The notes under the pieces were generated by a model. The model saw nothing but the letters and a program-made list of their open reading frames with translations. It did not search any database and was not told the origin of the DNA. This document shows positions 55,488 through 64,000 of a DNA stretch of 64,000 bases, one piece after another. The stretch comes from Sphingobacterium sp. UBA5670 (GTDB lineage: Bacteria; Bacteroidota; Bacteroidia; Sphingobacteriales; Sphingobacteriaceae), in the NCBI RefSeq assembly GCF_002420705.1, contig NZ_DIIM01000032.1:1-64000 (forward strand), given 5' to 3'. The first letter of the stretch is position 1, and each line of letters begins with the position of its first letter. A program made the position numbers and the translations under genes.

Positions 55488-57677
55488 TTAATTGCCGAGT
55501 TCTGATAAAAACTTGATGCGCATCAATTGGAGATCTTCATAGCTATAATCGTCCCCACCTAATTCTTTAAGTGCATCATTGATTGAATCAGTCTCCGCTG
55601 TCTTAAAATAGTCGTATACCTCATCCTGACGATCCTCATCGATGACCTCATCAATAAAGTAATTGATATTGATTTTGGTCCCAGCATTAACGATCGTCTC
55701 AATTTCTTTCAATATTTCTTCATAGGTGATCCCTTTAGCTGAAGCAATATCATCCAACGCGATTTTACGATCGATATTTTGAATAATAGATACCTTTAAT
55801 GCGGATTTGTTGGCTGTACTCTTAATAACAAGGTCTACTGGTCTATCAATTTCATTTTCTTCCACATAGTCCTTAATCAACGCAATAAATGGTGCGCCAA
55901 ATTTGATTGCTTTACCATTTCCAACGCCTTGAATCTGTTTCAATTCGTCAATGGTGACGGGATAATGGGTACACATCTCTTCCAACGAAGGATCCTGAAA
56001 GATGACAAACGGAGGCAGCGACTTGCTTCTTGCAATTTTCTTACGCAGATCTTTGAGCATACCCAACAATACGGTATCCAAAGCACCCGTGCCATGCCCC
56101 GTATCTTCCGAATTCGCGTTATCTCCACCTTCAATCGGCCGATTCAAAACAAATTTCAGCTGATAAGGATTAGCTAAATAATGTCTGCCAATATCTGTTA
56201 ATTTAAGAAGGCCATAATGATCAATATCTTTTTCAATAAAGTTATCCAGAACCGCTTGTCTGAATAGCGATTTCCAGTAGATAACGCCTTTCTCCTTACC
56301 TGTTCCGAAAAGACGGTGTTCATCATGTTTATAGGAAGATACCGGTTGGTTATTTTGTCCCATCATGACGTTAATCACGTGATGATCATCAAATTTCTCG
56401 CCCTGCTCCTGAATAAAGCCAAGTACATTTTTTAAGGACTCTTCTGCCTCAAAATATTCTTTCTCCGAGCGGCAGTTATCGCACATGTTACTACAGCCCT
56501 GTTCGTCAAAATTTTCTCCAAAATAGTGGAGGATCTGTTTACGACGACATACTGCAGACTCGGAATAATCTATAACTTCTTTTAAAATCTGTGTACCAAT
56601 CTCGCGTTCAGCCACAGGTTTATCTTTCATAAATTTTGTCAGCTTTTCAACATCTTTTTCCGAGTAAAAAGCCAAACAATAACCGTCTCCGCCATCACGG
56701 CCAGCACGCCCTGTTTCCTGATAGTATCCTTCCATGGACTTAGGAATATCATGGTGAATGACATAACGAACATCAGGTTTGTCTATTCCCATTCCGAACG
56801 CGATGGTCGCCACAATAACTTCGACGTCTTCCATTAAAAATTTGTCCTGCGTATCAGCTCTCGTTTTCGCATCTAGACCAGCATGATAAGGTAAAGCTTT
56901 GATGCCGTTTAGATTCAGCACTTCGCTGATTTCTTCTACTTTCTTACGACTTAAGCAATAAACTATACCGGTCTTACCTGATTTGGTTTTGATAAAACGA
57001 ACAATCTCTTTAACAACGTCCTTTTTTGGACGTACCTCGTAATACAAATTGCTCCGATTAAATGATGATTTAAATAAAACAGCATCATTCATCTGTAAAT
57101 TTTTACGGATATCCGACTGAACTTTGGGAGTAGCAGTCGCCGTGAGAGCGATAATAGGAATATTGGCACCAATTTCGTTAATCACCTGACGTATTTTACG
57201 ATATTCTGGTCTGAAATCGTGCCCCCATTCGGAGATACAATGCGCTTCGTCAACCGCTACAAAAGACACGGTAATCTGATGTAAGAATTCCAGGTTATCT
57301 TGCTTGGCAAGTGATTCTGGAGCTACATACAGCAACTTGGTTTTCCCAGCGACTACATCATCCTTAACCTTTGTAATTTCGCTCTTATTCAATGAAGAAT
57401 TTAAAAAATGAGCGATACTATCTTCGCCGCCGAATGCACGAAGCTGATCTACCTGGTTTTTCATTAAAGCAATCAGCGGAGAAATAACAATTGCAGTTCC
57501 CTCACTCATGAGAGCAGGAAGCTGATAGCAAATTGATTTTCCTCCTCCGGTTGGCATAATTACAAAGGTATCTCTTCTTTGAAGAATACTAGTTATAATT
57601 GCCTCTTGATCCCCTTTAAAAGTATCAAAACCAAAAAAATCTTGTAAATTGTCGAAAAGTGATTTTTCTATTTCCAT
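55488..57677 (-). CDS. recQ: ATP-dependent DNA helicase RecQ
   Basis: A 729-residue helicase for recombination and replication repair. The Walker A is MPTGGGKSICYQLPAL, and the DEAH box lies in VDEAHCISEWGHDFRPEY. Helicase C motifs IAFGMGIDKPDVR and QETGRAGRDG follow. The RecQ zinc cluster (CRRKQILHYFGE, then CSNMCDNC) and winged-helix (RQC) domain come next, and an HRDC domain starts about residue 535. A C-terminal extension of about 110 residues follows. kdsA follows in the same operon. A CAAAAATA box (57689-57696) is a candidate minus-strand -7 element. Confidence 0.95.
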   Translation of the reverse strand: MEIEKSLFDNLQDFFGFDTFKGDQEAIITSILQRRDTFVIMPTGGGKSICYQLPALMSEGTAIVISPLIALMKNQVDQLRAFGGEDSIAHFLNSSLNKSEITKVKDDVVAGKTKLLYVAPESLAKQDNLEFLHQITVSFVAVDEAHCISEWGHDFRPEYRKIRQVINEIGANIPIIALTATATPKVQSDIRKNLQMNDAVLFKSSFNRSNLYYEVRPKKDVVKEIVRFIKTKSGKTGIVYCLSRKKVEEISEVLNLNGIKALPYHAGLDAKTRADTQDKFLMEDVEVIVATIAFGMGIDKPDVRYVIHHDIPKSMEGYYQETGRAGRDGGDGYCLAFYSEKDVEKLTKFMKDKPVAEREIGTQILKEVIDYSESAVCRRKQILHYFGENFDEQGCSNMCDNCRSEKEYFEAEESLKNVLGFIQEQGEKFDDHHVINVMMGQNNQPVSSYKHDEHRLFGTGKEKGVIYWKSLFRQAVLDNFIEKDIDHYGLLKLTDIGRHYLANPYQLKFVLNRPIEGGDNANSEDTGHGTGALDTVLLGMLKDLRKKIARSKSLPPFVIFQDPSLEEMCTHYPVTIDELKQIQGVGNGKAIKFGAPFIALIKDYVEENEIDRPVDLVIKSTANKSALKVSIIQNIDRKIALDDIASAKGITYEEILKEIETIVNAGTKININYFIDEVIDEDRQDEVYDYFKTAETDSINDALKELGGDDYSYEDLQLMRIKFLSELGN

Positions 57678-57688
57678 TGCGCCTTGGG

Positions 57689-57741
57689 CAAAAATAAGAT
57701 AGATAAATGAAGAAATAATCTTGAAAAATAATCTATTTTTG
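57689..57741. promoter_or_regulatory. Divergent -7 boxes of recQ and kdsD
   Basis: Minus-strand TATTTTTG (read as CAAAAATA at 57689-57696) faces recQ, and plus-strand TATTTTTG (57734-57741) faces kdsD. No strong -33 partner was found for either. Confidence 0.4.
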
Positions 57742-57778
57742 CAATCTATTCTAATACATAAAAGTAAGAGTATTTTTT

Positions 57779-58744
57779 GTGAAAAACAACTACGAAATAA
57801 AAAATATAGCTATTCAGGCTATTCAAGAAGAAGCTAAGGCAGTAGCTGCTTTAGCCCAATATATTGACGATGATTTTGTTACCGTTGTCGATCGTATTTT
57901 AAATTTGCAAGGTAGGGTGATCGTAACTGGAATTGGCAAAAGCGCCATTATTGCACAAAAGATAGTTGCAACGCTAAATTCGACCGGTACACCATCGATC
58001 TTCATGCACGCAGCCGATGCTATTCATGGAGATTTAGGCATTATCCAGCAAAATGATTTAATTATTGCTATCTCCAAAAGTGGCAACACACCTGAGATTA
58101 AAATCCTTGTCCCTTTCTTAAAGCAAACAAAGAATGTATTGGTGGCTTTGGTCGGAAACACCGAATCCTATCTAGCCAAAAATGCGGATTATATCTTGAA
58201 TACCACGGTTGAGAAAGAAGCTTGTCCCAACAATCTCGCTCCCACCTCGAGCACAACCGCTCAATTAGCGATGGGCGATGCTTTGGCCGTTGTATTACAA
58301 GAATGTCGTGATTTTACAGACCAAGATTTTGCAAAATATCATCCTGGTGGAGCGTTAGGAAAAAAATTATATTTGCGGGTCGGCGATTTATCCGATCAGA
58401 ACGGCAAACCTAGTGTCCAACCACAAGCCACAGTAAGTGATATCATCATCACCATAACACAGTTTAGACTGGGAGCTGTCGCCGTGTTGGATGGTGACCA
58501 CATACTTGGCATCATCACCGACGGTGATATCCGTCGTATGCTAGAGAAGCACACTGATTTAACAGCGATCACGGCGGCTGATATTATGGGCAGATCACCC
58601 AAAATTATCGACAAGCATGAGCTCGCAGCAAATGCATTGCATATCATGCGAGAAAATAATATTACACAGCTATTAGTATCCGACAAAGGGCATTATGATG
58701 GTATAATCCACATACAAGATCTGCTAAAAGAAGGTATAATATAA
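57779..58744 (+). CDS. kdsD: Arabinose-5-phosphate isomerase (KpsF/GutQ family)
   Basis: A 321-residue enzyme that converts ribulose 5-phosphate to arabinose 5-phosphate, the KdsA substrate. The SIS domain (about 35-175) has VTGIGKSAIIAQKI, FMHAADAIHGDLG and ISKSGNTPEI. NNLAPTSSTTAQLAMGDAL and KYHPGGALGKKL are the family signatures. Two CBS domains follow (GIITDGDIRRML). The start is GTG. It is divergent from the recQ-kdsA operon, so two KDO steps are encoded around one promoter region. Confidence 0.93.
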   Translation: MKNNYEIKNIAIQAIQEEAKAVAALAQYIDDDFVTVVDRILNLQGRVIVTGIGKSAIIAQKIVATLNSTGTPSIFMHAADAIHGDLGIIQQNDLIIAISKSGNTPEIKILVPFLKQTKNVLVALVGNTESYLAKNADYILNTTVEKEACPNNLAPTSSTTAQLAMGDALAVVLQECRDFTDQDFAKYHPGGALGKKLYLRVGDLSDQNGKPSVQPQATVSDIIITITQFRLGAVAVLDGDHILGIITDGDIRRMLEKHTDLTAITAADIMGRSPKIIDKHELAANALHIMRENNITQLLVSDKGHYDGIIHIQDLLKEGII

Positions 58745-58842
58745 CTGTAATAAAGTTGTTAGATGTAAAATAAATTGGTAATAAATATTACATTTGGCAT
58801 ATCAGTTGTACTGTTTTAATCGTAAAGTAATATATTAGAAGC

Positions 58843-59217
58843 ATGAAAAAGTATATAGCAATCTTAGCAGTAATCATTTCCTTTATCGGTTTTTCATCTA
58901 TGCAGGCCGGACAAGGAGAGTTTAAATTTGAAAAAGAGACACATGATTTTGGCAAAATTCCTGCCGGTACACCCGTTTCGTATAATTTTAAGTTTTCAAA
59001 TACCGGCAGTGAGCCGATTATCATTTCAAACGTTGTGCCTACCTGTGGCTGCTCTGTAGCAGAATTCACAAAGACGCCAATTAAACCAGGAGAAAGCGGC
59101 ACAATTAAAGTGACTTATAATGCGGCAGCGAAAGCCCCTTTCACGAAAAGCTTCACCGTCCAATCAAACACCAAGACTCCGGTAAAAACACTCTATATTA
59201 AGGGTATTGTAGAATAA
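58843..59217 (+). CDS. DUF1573 secreted protein
   Basis: A 124-residue protein with a signal peptide (MKKYIAILAVIISFIGFSS). Most of it is one DUF1573 domain, an immunoglobulin-like fold related to ASPM/hydin repeats: FKFEKETHDFGKIPAGTP, FKFSNTGSEPIIISNV and VPTCGCSV with the conserved Cys pair, then GTIKVTYNA. These small proteins are widespread in Bacteroidota envelopes with no assigned role. It is a lone gene with an extensive terminator after it. Confidence 0.88.
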   Translation: MKKYIAILAVIISFIGFSSMQAGQGEFKFEKETHDFGKIPAGTPVSYNFKFSNTGSEPIIISNVVPTCGCSVAEFTKTPIKPGESGTIKVTYNAAAKAPFTKSFTVQSNTKTPVKTLYIKGIVE

Positions 59218-59231
59218 ACAATTGTGTAAAT

Positions 59232-59273
59232 AAAACGAAAAAAGCCACATGATCATGTGGCTTTTTTCGTTTT
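59232..59273. terminator. Long palindromic terminator
   Basis: A perfect 42-nt palindrome with arms of 21 nt (59232-59252 and 59253-59273), containing AAAAAAGCCACAT and its complement, 15 nt after the DUF1573 stop codon. It is an effective terminator in either direction. Confidence 0.85.
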
Positions 59274-59281
59274 ATTTTGGT

Positions 59282-59289
59282 TAGCTTTG
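59282..59289 (+). promoter_or_regulatory. Probable -7 box of the aminotransferase gene
   Basis: TAGCTTTG fits TAnnTTTG, 25 nt before the ATG. Confidence 0.4.
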
Positions 59290-59314
59290 CACTACTAATT
59301 TTAAAAAAACTATA

Positions 59315-60514
59315 ATGCCAGTAATATCAGAAAAAGGGCTGAATATGCCTGCGTCACCTATTAGGAAGTTGACGCCATATGCTGATCAAGCAAAAAAAGA
59401 AGGTAAAAAGATATACCACCTCAATATCGGACAACCTGACATACAAACACCTGAAATTATGCTTAATGCTTTGAAAAATATACAGTTCAAAGTATGGGCT
59501 TATACGCCATCTGAAGGTACAGCCTCTTATCGGAACAAATTAGCGGAATATTATAACAAACTAAATTATAATATTGAGCCAACAGATATATTAGTAACGA
59601 ATGGCGGTTCGGAAGCGATTACAATCGCCATGCAAGCCTGTTTAAATGAAGGGGAAGAGATCATCATCCCTGAACCATTTTATGCGAATTACAACGGCTT
59701 TGCCTGCTCTTCAGATGTTGTTATCAAGCCAATCATGTCCTATATTGAAAGTGGATTTGCATTGCCTTCTATCGCTGAATTTGAAAAAGTAATCACTCCC
59801 AAAACAAAAGCGATATGTATCTGTAATCCAAATAACCCTACCGGTTACCTCTATTCCAGAGCAGAACTAGAAGCACTTCGTGAACTTTGCTTAAAATATG
59901 ATCTTTACCTTTTCTCGGATGAAGCTTATCGCGAATTCTGCTATGACGGTAGAGAATTTATTTCCCCAATGCATTTAGAAGGACTTGAAAATAATGTCGT
60001 TATTTTTGATACGGTATCTAAACGTTACTCGGCTTGCGGTGCGCGTATTGGATGTATCATTACCAAAAATAAAGAGCTGTATCAGACTGCACTTAAATTT
60101 GCACAAGCGCGCTTAAGCCCTTCGTTGGAAGGTCAAATTGCGGGTGAAGCTGCTGTTGATACACCAGACAGTTATTTTGAAGCGGTATCCAAAGAATATA
60201 CAGCAAGAAGAGATACCCTCGTAAAAGGACTTAACGCCATTGAAGGAGTTTACTCTCCTAACCCGGGTGGTGCTTTTTACGTCGTAGCTAAATTACCGAT
60301 TGACAATGCCGACAAATTCTGCCAATGGATGCTGGAAGAATTTTCTTATAACAATGAAACGGTCATGATGGCTCCAGCTACTGGCTTTTATAGCACGGAG
60401 GGCGCCGGAATAAATGAAGTACGCCTGGCCTATGTATTGAATCAGGATGATCTTAAAAACGCCTTAGTTTGCTTGGAAAAAGCACTCCAAGTGTATCCGG
60501 GACGTACAAATTAA
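59315..60514 (+). CDS. Class I PLP-dependent aminotransferase
   Basis: A 399-residue aspartate-aminotransferase-like enzyme. HLNIGQPDIQTPE near the N-terminus, VTNGGSEAITIAM (phosphate-binding), CNPNNPTGYLY, FSDEAYREFCYDG and a Lys in FDTVSKRYSACGARIGC mark the PLP site. NEVRLAYVL provides the C-terminal Arg for the substrate carboxylate. The substrate amino acid is not clear; members of this group act on aspartate, aromatic acids or others. It is a single gene in a core region. Confidence 0.88.
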   Translation: MPVISEKGLNMPASPIRKLTPYADQAKKEGKKIYHLNIGQPDIQTPEIMLNALKNIQFKVWAYTPSEGTASYRNKLAEYYNKLNYNIEPTDILVTNGGSEAITIAMQACLNEGEEIIIPEPFYANYNGFACSSDVVIKPIMSYIESGFALPSIAEFEKVITPKTKAICICNPNNPTGYLYSRAELEALRELCLKYDLYLFSDEAYREFCYDGREFISPMHLEGLENNVVIFDTVSKRYSACGARIGCIITKNKELYQTALKFAQARLSPSLEGQIAGEAAVDTPDSYFEAVSKEYTARRDTLVKGLNAIEGVYSPNPGGAFYVVAKLPIDNADKFCQWMLEEFSYNNETVMMAPATGFYSTEGAGINEVRLAYVLNQDDLKNALVCLEKALQVYPGRTN

Positions 60515-60537
60515 TAACAAGACTAAAGCACTTACGG

Positions 60538-60570
60538 AAGGCGGTACATACATGTTCCGCCTTTTTCTTT
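60538..60570 (+). terminator. Terminator of the aminotransferase gene
   Basis: Seven-base arms AAGGCGG (60538-60544) and CCGCCTT (60557-60563) followed by a T-rich tail. Confidence 0.65.
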
Positions 60571-60677
60571 TTTCATAATTCCTTCCCATAAACTCCTATT
60601 CTATTTGCTATTTTAAAAAAAACAAAACAAACTTTTGAAGCATCTTGTTCTTATTGTAGTAACCAAAGAGATTTCAT

Positions 60678-60971
60678 ATGGATAAATTGAAGAAATTCCA
60701 ATTGATGGAAAAAATAGCAAGAGAATTAGAAGATGTCAGAAATAGTCAACAAGCTGTTTTGGAAAAAATAGGCAAAATCGAAGTTGATAACATTGAACTC
60801 GGCGATAAGAATATTGAAAAAACAATTCCTGATATCTATCAACGTACAGCAGATAATTCAGATGCTATCAAAGCTCTTCTGGAATCTTTTCAAGAGCAGA
60901 CGGCAGAATTCGGAGAGAAAAACAATGTTGGAAAATTATTGGAACAACAGCAGATCAATAGCGTAAAATAG
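60678..60971 (+). CDS. Small coiled-coil protein (97 aa)
   Basis: A small acidic protein of unknown function. Nearly the whole length is predicted helix with heptad-like hydrophobic spacing (LEDVRNSQQAVLEKIGKIE, then DNSDAIKALLESFQEQTAEF). It has no signal peptide, membrane segment or known domain. A single short-lived role as a structural or adaptor protein is possible. A strong terminator follows immediately. Confidence 0.6.
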   Translation: MDKLKKFQLMEKIARELEDVRNSQQAVLEKIGKIEVDNIELGDKNIEKTIPDIYQRTADNSDAIKALLESFQEQTAEFGEKNNVGKLLEQQQINSVK

Positions 60972-60975
60972 CTAG

Positions 60976-61013
60976 AAAAAAGAAGGCCGATTACATAATC
61001 GGCCTTCTTTTTT
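60976..61013. terminator. Bidirectional terminator
   Basis: Perfect 17-bp arms AAAAAAGAAGGCCGATT (60976-60992) and AATCGGCCTTCTTTTTT (60997-61013) with a 4-nt loop. It serves the small coiled-coil gene and the minus-strand cmk. Confidence 0.85.
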
Positions 61014-61017
61014 TGTT

Positions 61018-61713
61018 TTAAGATAGGGCTTTTGCAGCCTTAGCTTTTAAATACTCTTCTTCAACAAAGTGAAGCTGTTGTTCAGGTGTCAGGTTTGAAT
61101 TGTCCAAAACAATCGCATCTTCAGCTTGTCGCAATGGACTTTCCGCACGCGTACTGTCGATACGGTCACGTGTAGCTAGATTTTCGACGACTTCTTCTAA
61201 AGTCACGTCCTCTCCTTTTTCCGTCAGCTCCAGATAACGCCTCGCAGCACGTACTTTGGGATCTGCCGTCATAAAAATCTTCAGATCAGCATCTGGAAAC
61301 ACAGTAGTACCGATATCGCGGCCATCCATAATAATATTCCGTCTGCTGCCCAATTTTTGCTGCTGGGCAACCATCGCAAGCCGAACTGCTCTGATTGCGC
61401 TCACATCACTGACCTTATCCGAAATATACATTTGACGGATCTCTTCCGAGATATCCTCATCATTGAGATGGATCTCCGTTTTTATTGCGTTTGGGATAAA
61501 ATCAATATGGATATCTTTCAGTGCATTTTCGATTGCTTCTTGATCATCCAGCGCTATTTCATGTCGGATAAAATAGAGTGTGACTGCCCGATACATAGCT
61601 CCGCTATCAATAAAAGCAAACTTCAGCTTTTTTGCCAAAGCTTTTGCCAGTGTACTCTTACCGCAGGAAGAAAAACCATCTATGGCGATAATAAAATTGT
61701 GATGTCCACTCAT
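61018..61713 (-). CDS. cmk: Cytidylate kinase
   Basis: A 231-residue nucleoside monophosphate kinase that phosphorylates CMP and dCMP. The P-loop is IDGFSSCGKSTLAKAL. CMP-binding SGAMYRAVTL, DGRDIGTTVFPDADLKIF and ARRYLELTEKGEDVTLEEV are clear. The start ATG overlaps the stop of the preceding small gene by one base, so translation is coupled. It is the last gene of the topA operon. Confidence 0.95.
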   Translation of the reverse strand: MSGHHNFIIAIDGFSSCGKSTLAKALAKKLKFAFIDSGAMYRAVTLYFIRHEIALDDQEAIENALKDIHIDFIPNAIKTEIHLNDEDISEEIRQMYISDKVSDVSAIRAVRLAMVAQQQKLGSRRNIIMDGRDIGTTVFPDADLKIFMTADPKVRAARRYLELTEKGEDVTLEEVVENLATRDRIDSTRAESPLRQAEDAIVLDNSNLTPEQQLHFVEEEYLKAKAAKALS

Positions 61714-62126
61714 TATTCGTTTCCTCCTATGACTACACCTGGACGATTGACCAAAGGAACCTTAGTCAGGTTACCATCTACAATGCTTTCGGGTAAAAAG
61801 ATATATTTTTTATCGTAAATAATATTATCAATATAAAAACTCAACCAATATTCATTTGTCAGCCCGAATACTTGTTCATCGATCGCTTCAACGCGATCAA
61901 AAGATTTAGCTTCTATATTTCCTATAAAATGACGCAAAGTCGTTGTTGTTACTTGTCGACCATCCTTTTCGCCATAACCTTTTGAGCTTATCAGCACATT
62001 CTGAATGGCAATATTCTTGTCGTTGATAACATAGACAGTCCAATTTTTCATCTCCACGGTCTCACCTTCCAAAACAACGGCGATCATAATGTCCTTGACA
62101 ATATTTTCAGGCAAATCTGCTTTCAT
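61713..62126 (-). CDS. Conserved hypothetical protein downstream of topA (137 aa)
   Basis: A soluble protein with no motif I can name. It is mostly strands (VVLEGETVEMKNWTVYVIND, then NVLISSKGYGEKDGR) and ends in FLPESIVDGNLTKVPLVNRPGVV. In relatives it is sometimes mislabelled as a tRNA synthetase subunit; nothing here supports that. It lies between topA and cmk in an operon with 2-bp gap and one-base overlap. Confidence 0.7.
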   Translation of the reverse strand: MKADLPENIVKDIMIAVVLEGETVEMKNWTVYVINDKNIAIQNVLISSKGYGEKDGRQVTTTTLRHFIGNIEAKSFDRVEAIDEQVFGLTNEYWLSFYIDNIIYDKKYIFLPESIVDGNLTKVPLVNRPGVVIGGNE

Positions 62127-62128
62127 GC

Positions 62129-64000
62129 TTATTTAGACTTTGTAGTTTTCTTAGCAGGAGCTTTCTTCGCTGTAGTCTTTTTTACGGCAGCCTTCTTTTC
62201 TGTCGATTTTGCTTTGTTCCCTTTCCCTTTCGGTGCATCCGCTTCAGCCCATTGCAGCACATCGGCATAGGTGATTTTTTCAATCTCTATTCCTTTAGGA
62301 ATTTTCAGATTTTGCTTGCCAAAACGAATAAATGGTCCCCAGCGTCCCTGCTCGATCTGAGCATCCGGATTTTCATCAAAAACCCGAATAACTTTCTCGA
62401 TATCTTTTTGACGTTTGTCTTTGATAATCTGTATGGCCTCTTCTTCTGTTACATCCAAAGGATCGATACCTTTTGGTAACGAATAAAAGGCTGAATTGTG
62501 ACGGATATAAGGTCCAAATCGTCCCACAGCAACCGTCATTTCCTTGTCTTCAAATAAACCGACTTTTTTCGGTAATTTGAACAGTTCCATGGCATCTTCA
62601 AAAGTAATGGTTTCGATCATCTGTCCCTTCCGCAAAGAGGCGAAACGTGGTTTTTCCTCGTCGTCAGGGGAACCAATCTGTACCAGCGGACCGAACTTAC
62701 CAATACGCACCGAAACTGGCTTACCGGAAACCGGATCAACACCAAGCTCACGCTCGTTATTTGCGCGATCAGCATTTACCAAAGTATCTTCAACTTCAGA
62801 ATGAAATGGGCCATAGAAATCGTGCAGCATTTTTGTCCATTCGGTCAATCCATGTGCGATATCATCAAACTCTTTTTCCACGTTAGCGGTAAAATGAAAA
62901 TCCACAATACCGTTGAAATGTTCAACCAAAAAATCATTCACCACAACACCGATATCCGTTGGAAACATTTTTCCTTTCTCGGCACCAGTGATTTCGGTTT
63001 TTGTTACCGCTGTTAATTCCGCATCCTTTAATGTCAGCACACGGTAATCGCGCGATTTACCTTCACGCTCTTCCTTTATAACATAACCGCGGTTTTGAAT
63101 CGTTGAAATTGTAGGTGCGTAGGTTGAAGGTCGGCCAATTCCCAGTTCCTCCAATTTTTTCACCAAAGCCGCTTCCGTATAACGTGCCGGAGGTCGAGTA
63201 AAACGCTCCGTTGCCGACATATTTTTCAAAGTCAATGGCATACCAACGGCTAATGGCGGAAGAATAGCATTGTCACTATCTTCGTCCATCGCATTGTCTT
63301 GATCGTCATCCAAGGATTCCATGTAAACTTTCAAGAATCCATCAAACTTCATAACCTCTCCCGAAGCATTCAAATCTTCGGTGCGGGTGGAGATGTCGAT
63401 CTTTGCCAATGTACGTTCAAATTCCGCCTCACTCATTTGGGACGCAATTGCTCTTTTCCAAATAAGCTCGTATAATCTTTTTTCGGATGCATCACCGTCA
63501 ATGGTGTGCTCAGAGAAATAAGTAGGACGAATAGCTTCGTGCGCCTCTTGTGCACCCGATGTTTTTGTTTTATATTTTCTGACCTTATGGTACTGGTTAC
63601 CATAAGCCGATTTGATTTCCTTTTCAGCAGCTTCAATTGCCGTATCACTCAAGTTAACAGAATCGGTACGCATATAAGTGATTCGTCCGGATTCATACAG
63701 TCTTTGAGCAACCTGCATGGTGCGGGCAACCGAAAACCCAAGTTTTCTACTTGCTTCCTGCTGTAATGTTGATGTTGTAAATGGTGCCGCTGGTGAACGT
63801 TTTGCAGGTTTTGTTTCCAGGTTTTTTACAGAAAACAGCGCTGCTTTACAATCTTCCAAAAATTTGGTCGCCTCTGCTTCTGTTGCAAAACGCTGCGGAA
63901 GCTCAGCCTTGAAACTATCTTTAACTTTTCCCGTATGGAAAAAAGCAACGATCTTAAAAGCCGCTTCGGGTTCAAATTTATTGATTTCACGCTCGCGATC
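62129..64000 (-). CDS. topA: DNA topoisomerase I (3' part, gene runs past the window edge)
   Basis: The frame is open to the end of the window, so only the C-terminal 623 residues are here. The type IA active-site Tyr is in SGRITYMRTDSVNLS. KLEELGIGRPSTYAPTISTI and the decatenation-loop region follow. Instead of zinc ribbons, the C-terminus has repeats of the type GRFGPYIRHN and GRWGPFIRFGKQNLKIPKGI, then a Lys/Ala-rich tail with KKTTAKKAPAKKTTK. It relaxes negative supercoils. Confidence 0.93.
   Translation of the reverse strand, partial: DREREINKFEPEAAFKIVAFFHTGKVKDSFKAELPQRFATEAEATKFLEDCKAALFSVKNLETKPAKRSPAAPFTTSTLQQEASRKLGFSVARTMQVAQRLYESGRITYMRTDSVNLSDTAIEAAEKEIKSAYGNQYHKVRKYKTKTSGAQEAHEAIRPTYFSEHTIDGDASEKRLYELIWKRAIASQMSEAEFERTLAKIDISTRTEDLNASGEVMKFDGFLKVYMESLDDDQDNAMDEDSDNAILPPLAVGMPLTLKNMSATERFTRPPARYTEAALVKKLEELGIGRPSTYAPTISTIQNRGYVIKEEREGKSRDYRVLTLKDAELTAVTKTEITGAEKGKMFPTDIGVVVNDFLVEHFNGIVDFHFTANVEKEFDDIAHGLTEWTKMLHDFYGPFHSEVEDTLVNADRANNERELGVDPVSGKPVSVRIGKFGPLVQIGSPDDEEKPRFASLRKGQMIETITFEDAMELFKLPKKVGLFEDKEMTVAVGRFGPYIRHNSAFYSLPKGIDPLDVTEEEAIQIIKDKRQKDIEKVIRVFDENPDAQIEQGRWGPFIRFGKQNLKIPKGIEIEKITYADVLQWAEADAPKGKGNKAKSTEKKAAVKKTTAKKAPAKKTTKSK

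Noticed and set aside
1..64000. CRISPR arrays, tRNA/rRNA genes, prophage or complete insertion sequences
   Set aside because: I looked for regularly spaced repeats, cloverleaf-like segments, integrases and complete transposases and saw none; only the ISAon1-type remnant at 1205-1592 is a mobile element trace. A dedicated tRNA and CRISPR scan would be decisive.

Overview
The window is AT-rich chromosomal DNA from a member of the Bacteroidota, most likely the Sphingobacteriaceae (a Sphingobacterium-like genome). The pointers are TonB-plug/macroglobulin-type surface proteins, an ISAon1-type transposase remnant, Bacteroidota-style promoters (TTG, about 19-21 nt, TAnnTTTG), a TopA with C-terminal repeats and a Lys-rich tail, KDO synthesis genes beside recQ, and many proteins that look standard for that family. 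The genus is inferred from gene content; no rRNA or tRNA gene was seen.

Layout. 1-7.1 kb is a decayed accessory locus. It holds a C39-like/VKOR-like membrane protein that stops early, a second C39 copy reduced to a frameshifted remnant, two tandem MG2/TonB-plug paralogues (one interrupted by an in-frame TGA), a small membrane ORF, an IS remnant, and a 127-bp element present twice at about 94% identity, once upstream of each C39 copy. 7.4-11.6 kb has an acyltransferase, a YdcF-type protein, a metzincin lipoprotein with a discoidin domain, and a broken DinB gene. 11.6-18.9 kb has a GNAT enzyme, three consecutive histidine kinases without a response regulator, a YegP protein, an AraC-type protein and a broken secreted-protein gene. 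19-24.3 kb has a MocR-type regulator divergent from dxs, then periplasmic MsrAB. 24.4-34.1 kb is a mixed set of enzymes (M14 peptidase, aldo/keto reductase, zinc alcohol dehydrogenase, YceI, an Arr-type rifampin ADP-ribosyltransferase with an N-terminal helical extension, an amidohydrolase, an ankyrin lipoprotein).

34.1-44.2 kb has a metallophosphoesterase, a gamma-family Cys/Met PLP enzyme divergent from an Lrp regulator around a perfect palindrome, a bestrophin, and a sugar-oxidation module: GMC oxidoreductase plus gluconate-dehydrogenase subunit-3-like protein, divergent from a TIM-barrel isomerase plus Gfo/Idh enzyme, with a perfect 20-bp LacI-type palindrome between them. 44.2-53.4 kb carries an aspartyl protease, an XRE-type membrane regulator, YihY/BrkB, a two-component system with a TPR kinase, an SMR transporter and a DEAD-box-like protein that has lost its signature motifs. 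53.5-64 kb is core genome: SGNH esterase, kdsA and recQ (operon), divergent kdsD, DUF1573, a class I aminotransferase, cmk, a conserved small gene and the 3' part of topA.

The parts that most deserve a second look are the duplicated and decaying C39/MG2-plug locus at the left end, the palindrome-centred sugar-oxidation module, the MocR-dxs intergenic region, the Arr fusion and the degenerate DEAD-box protein.
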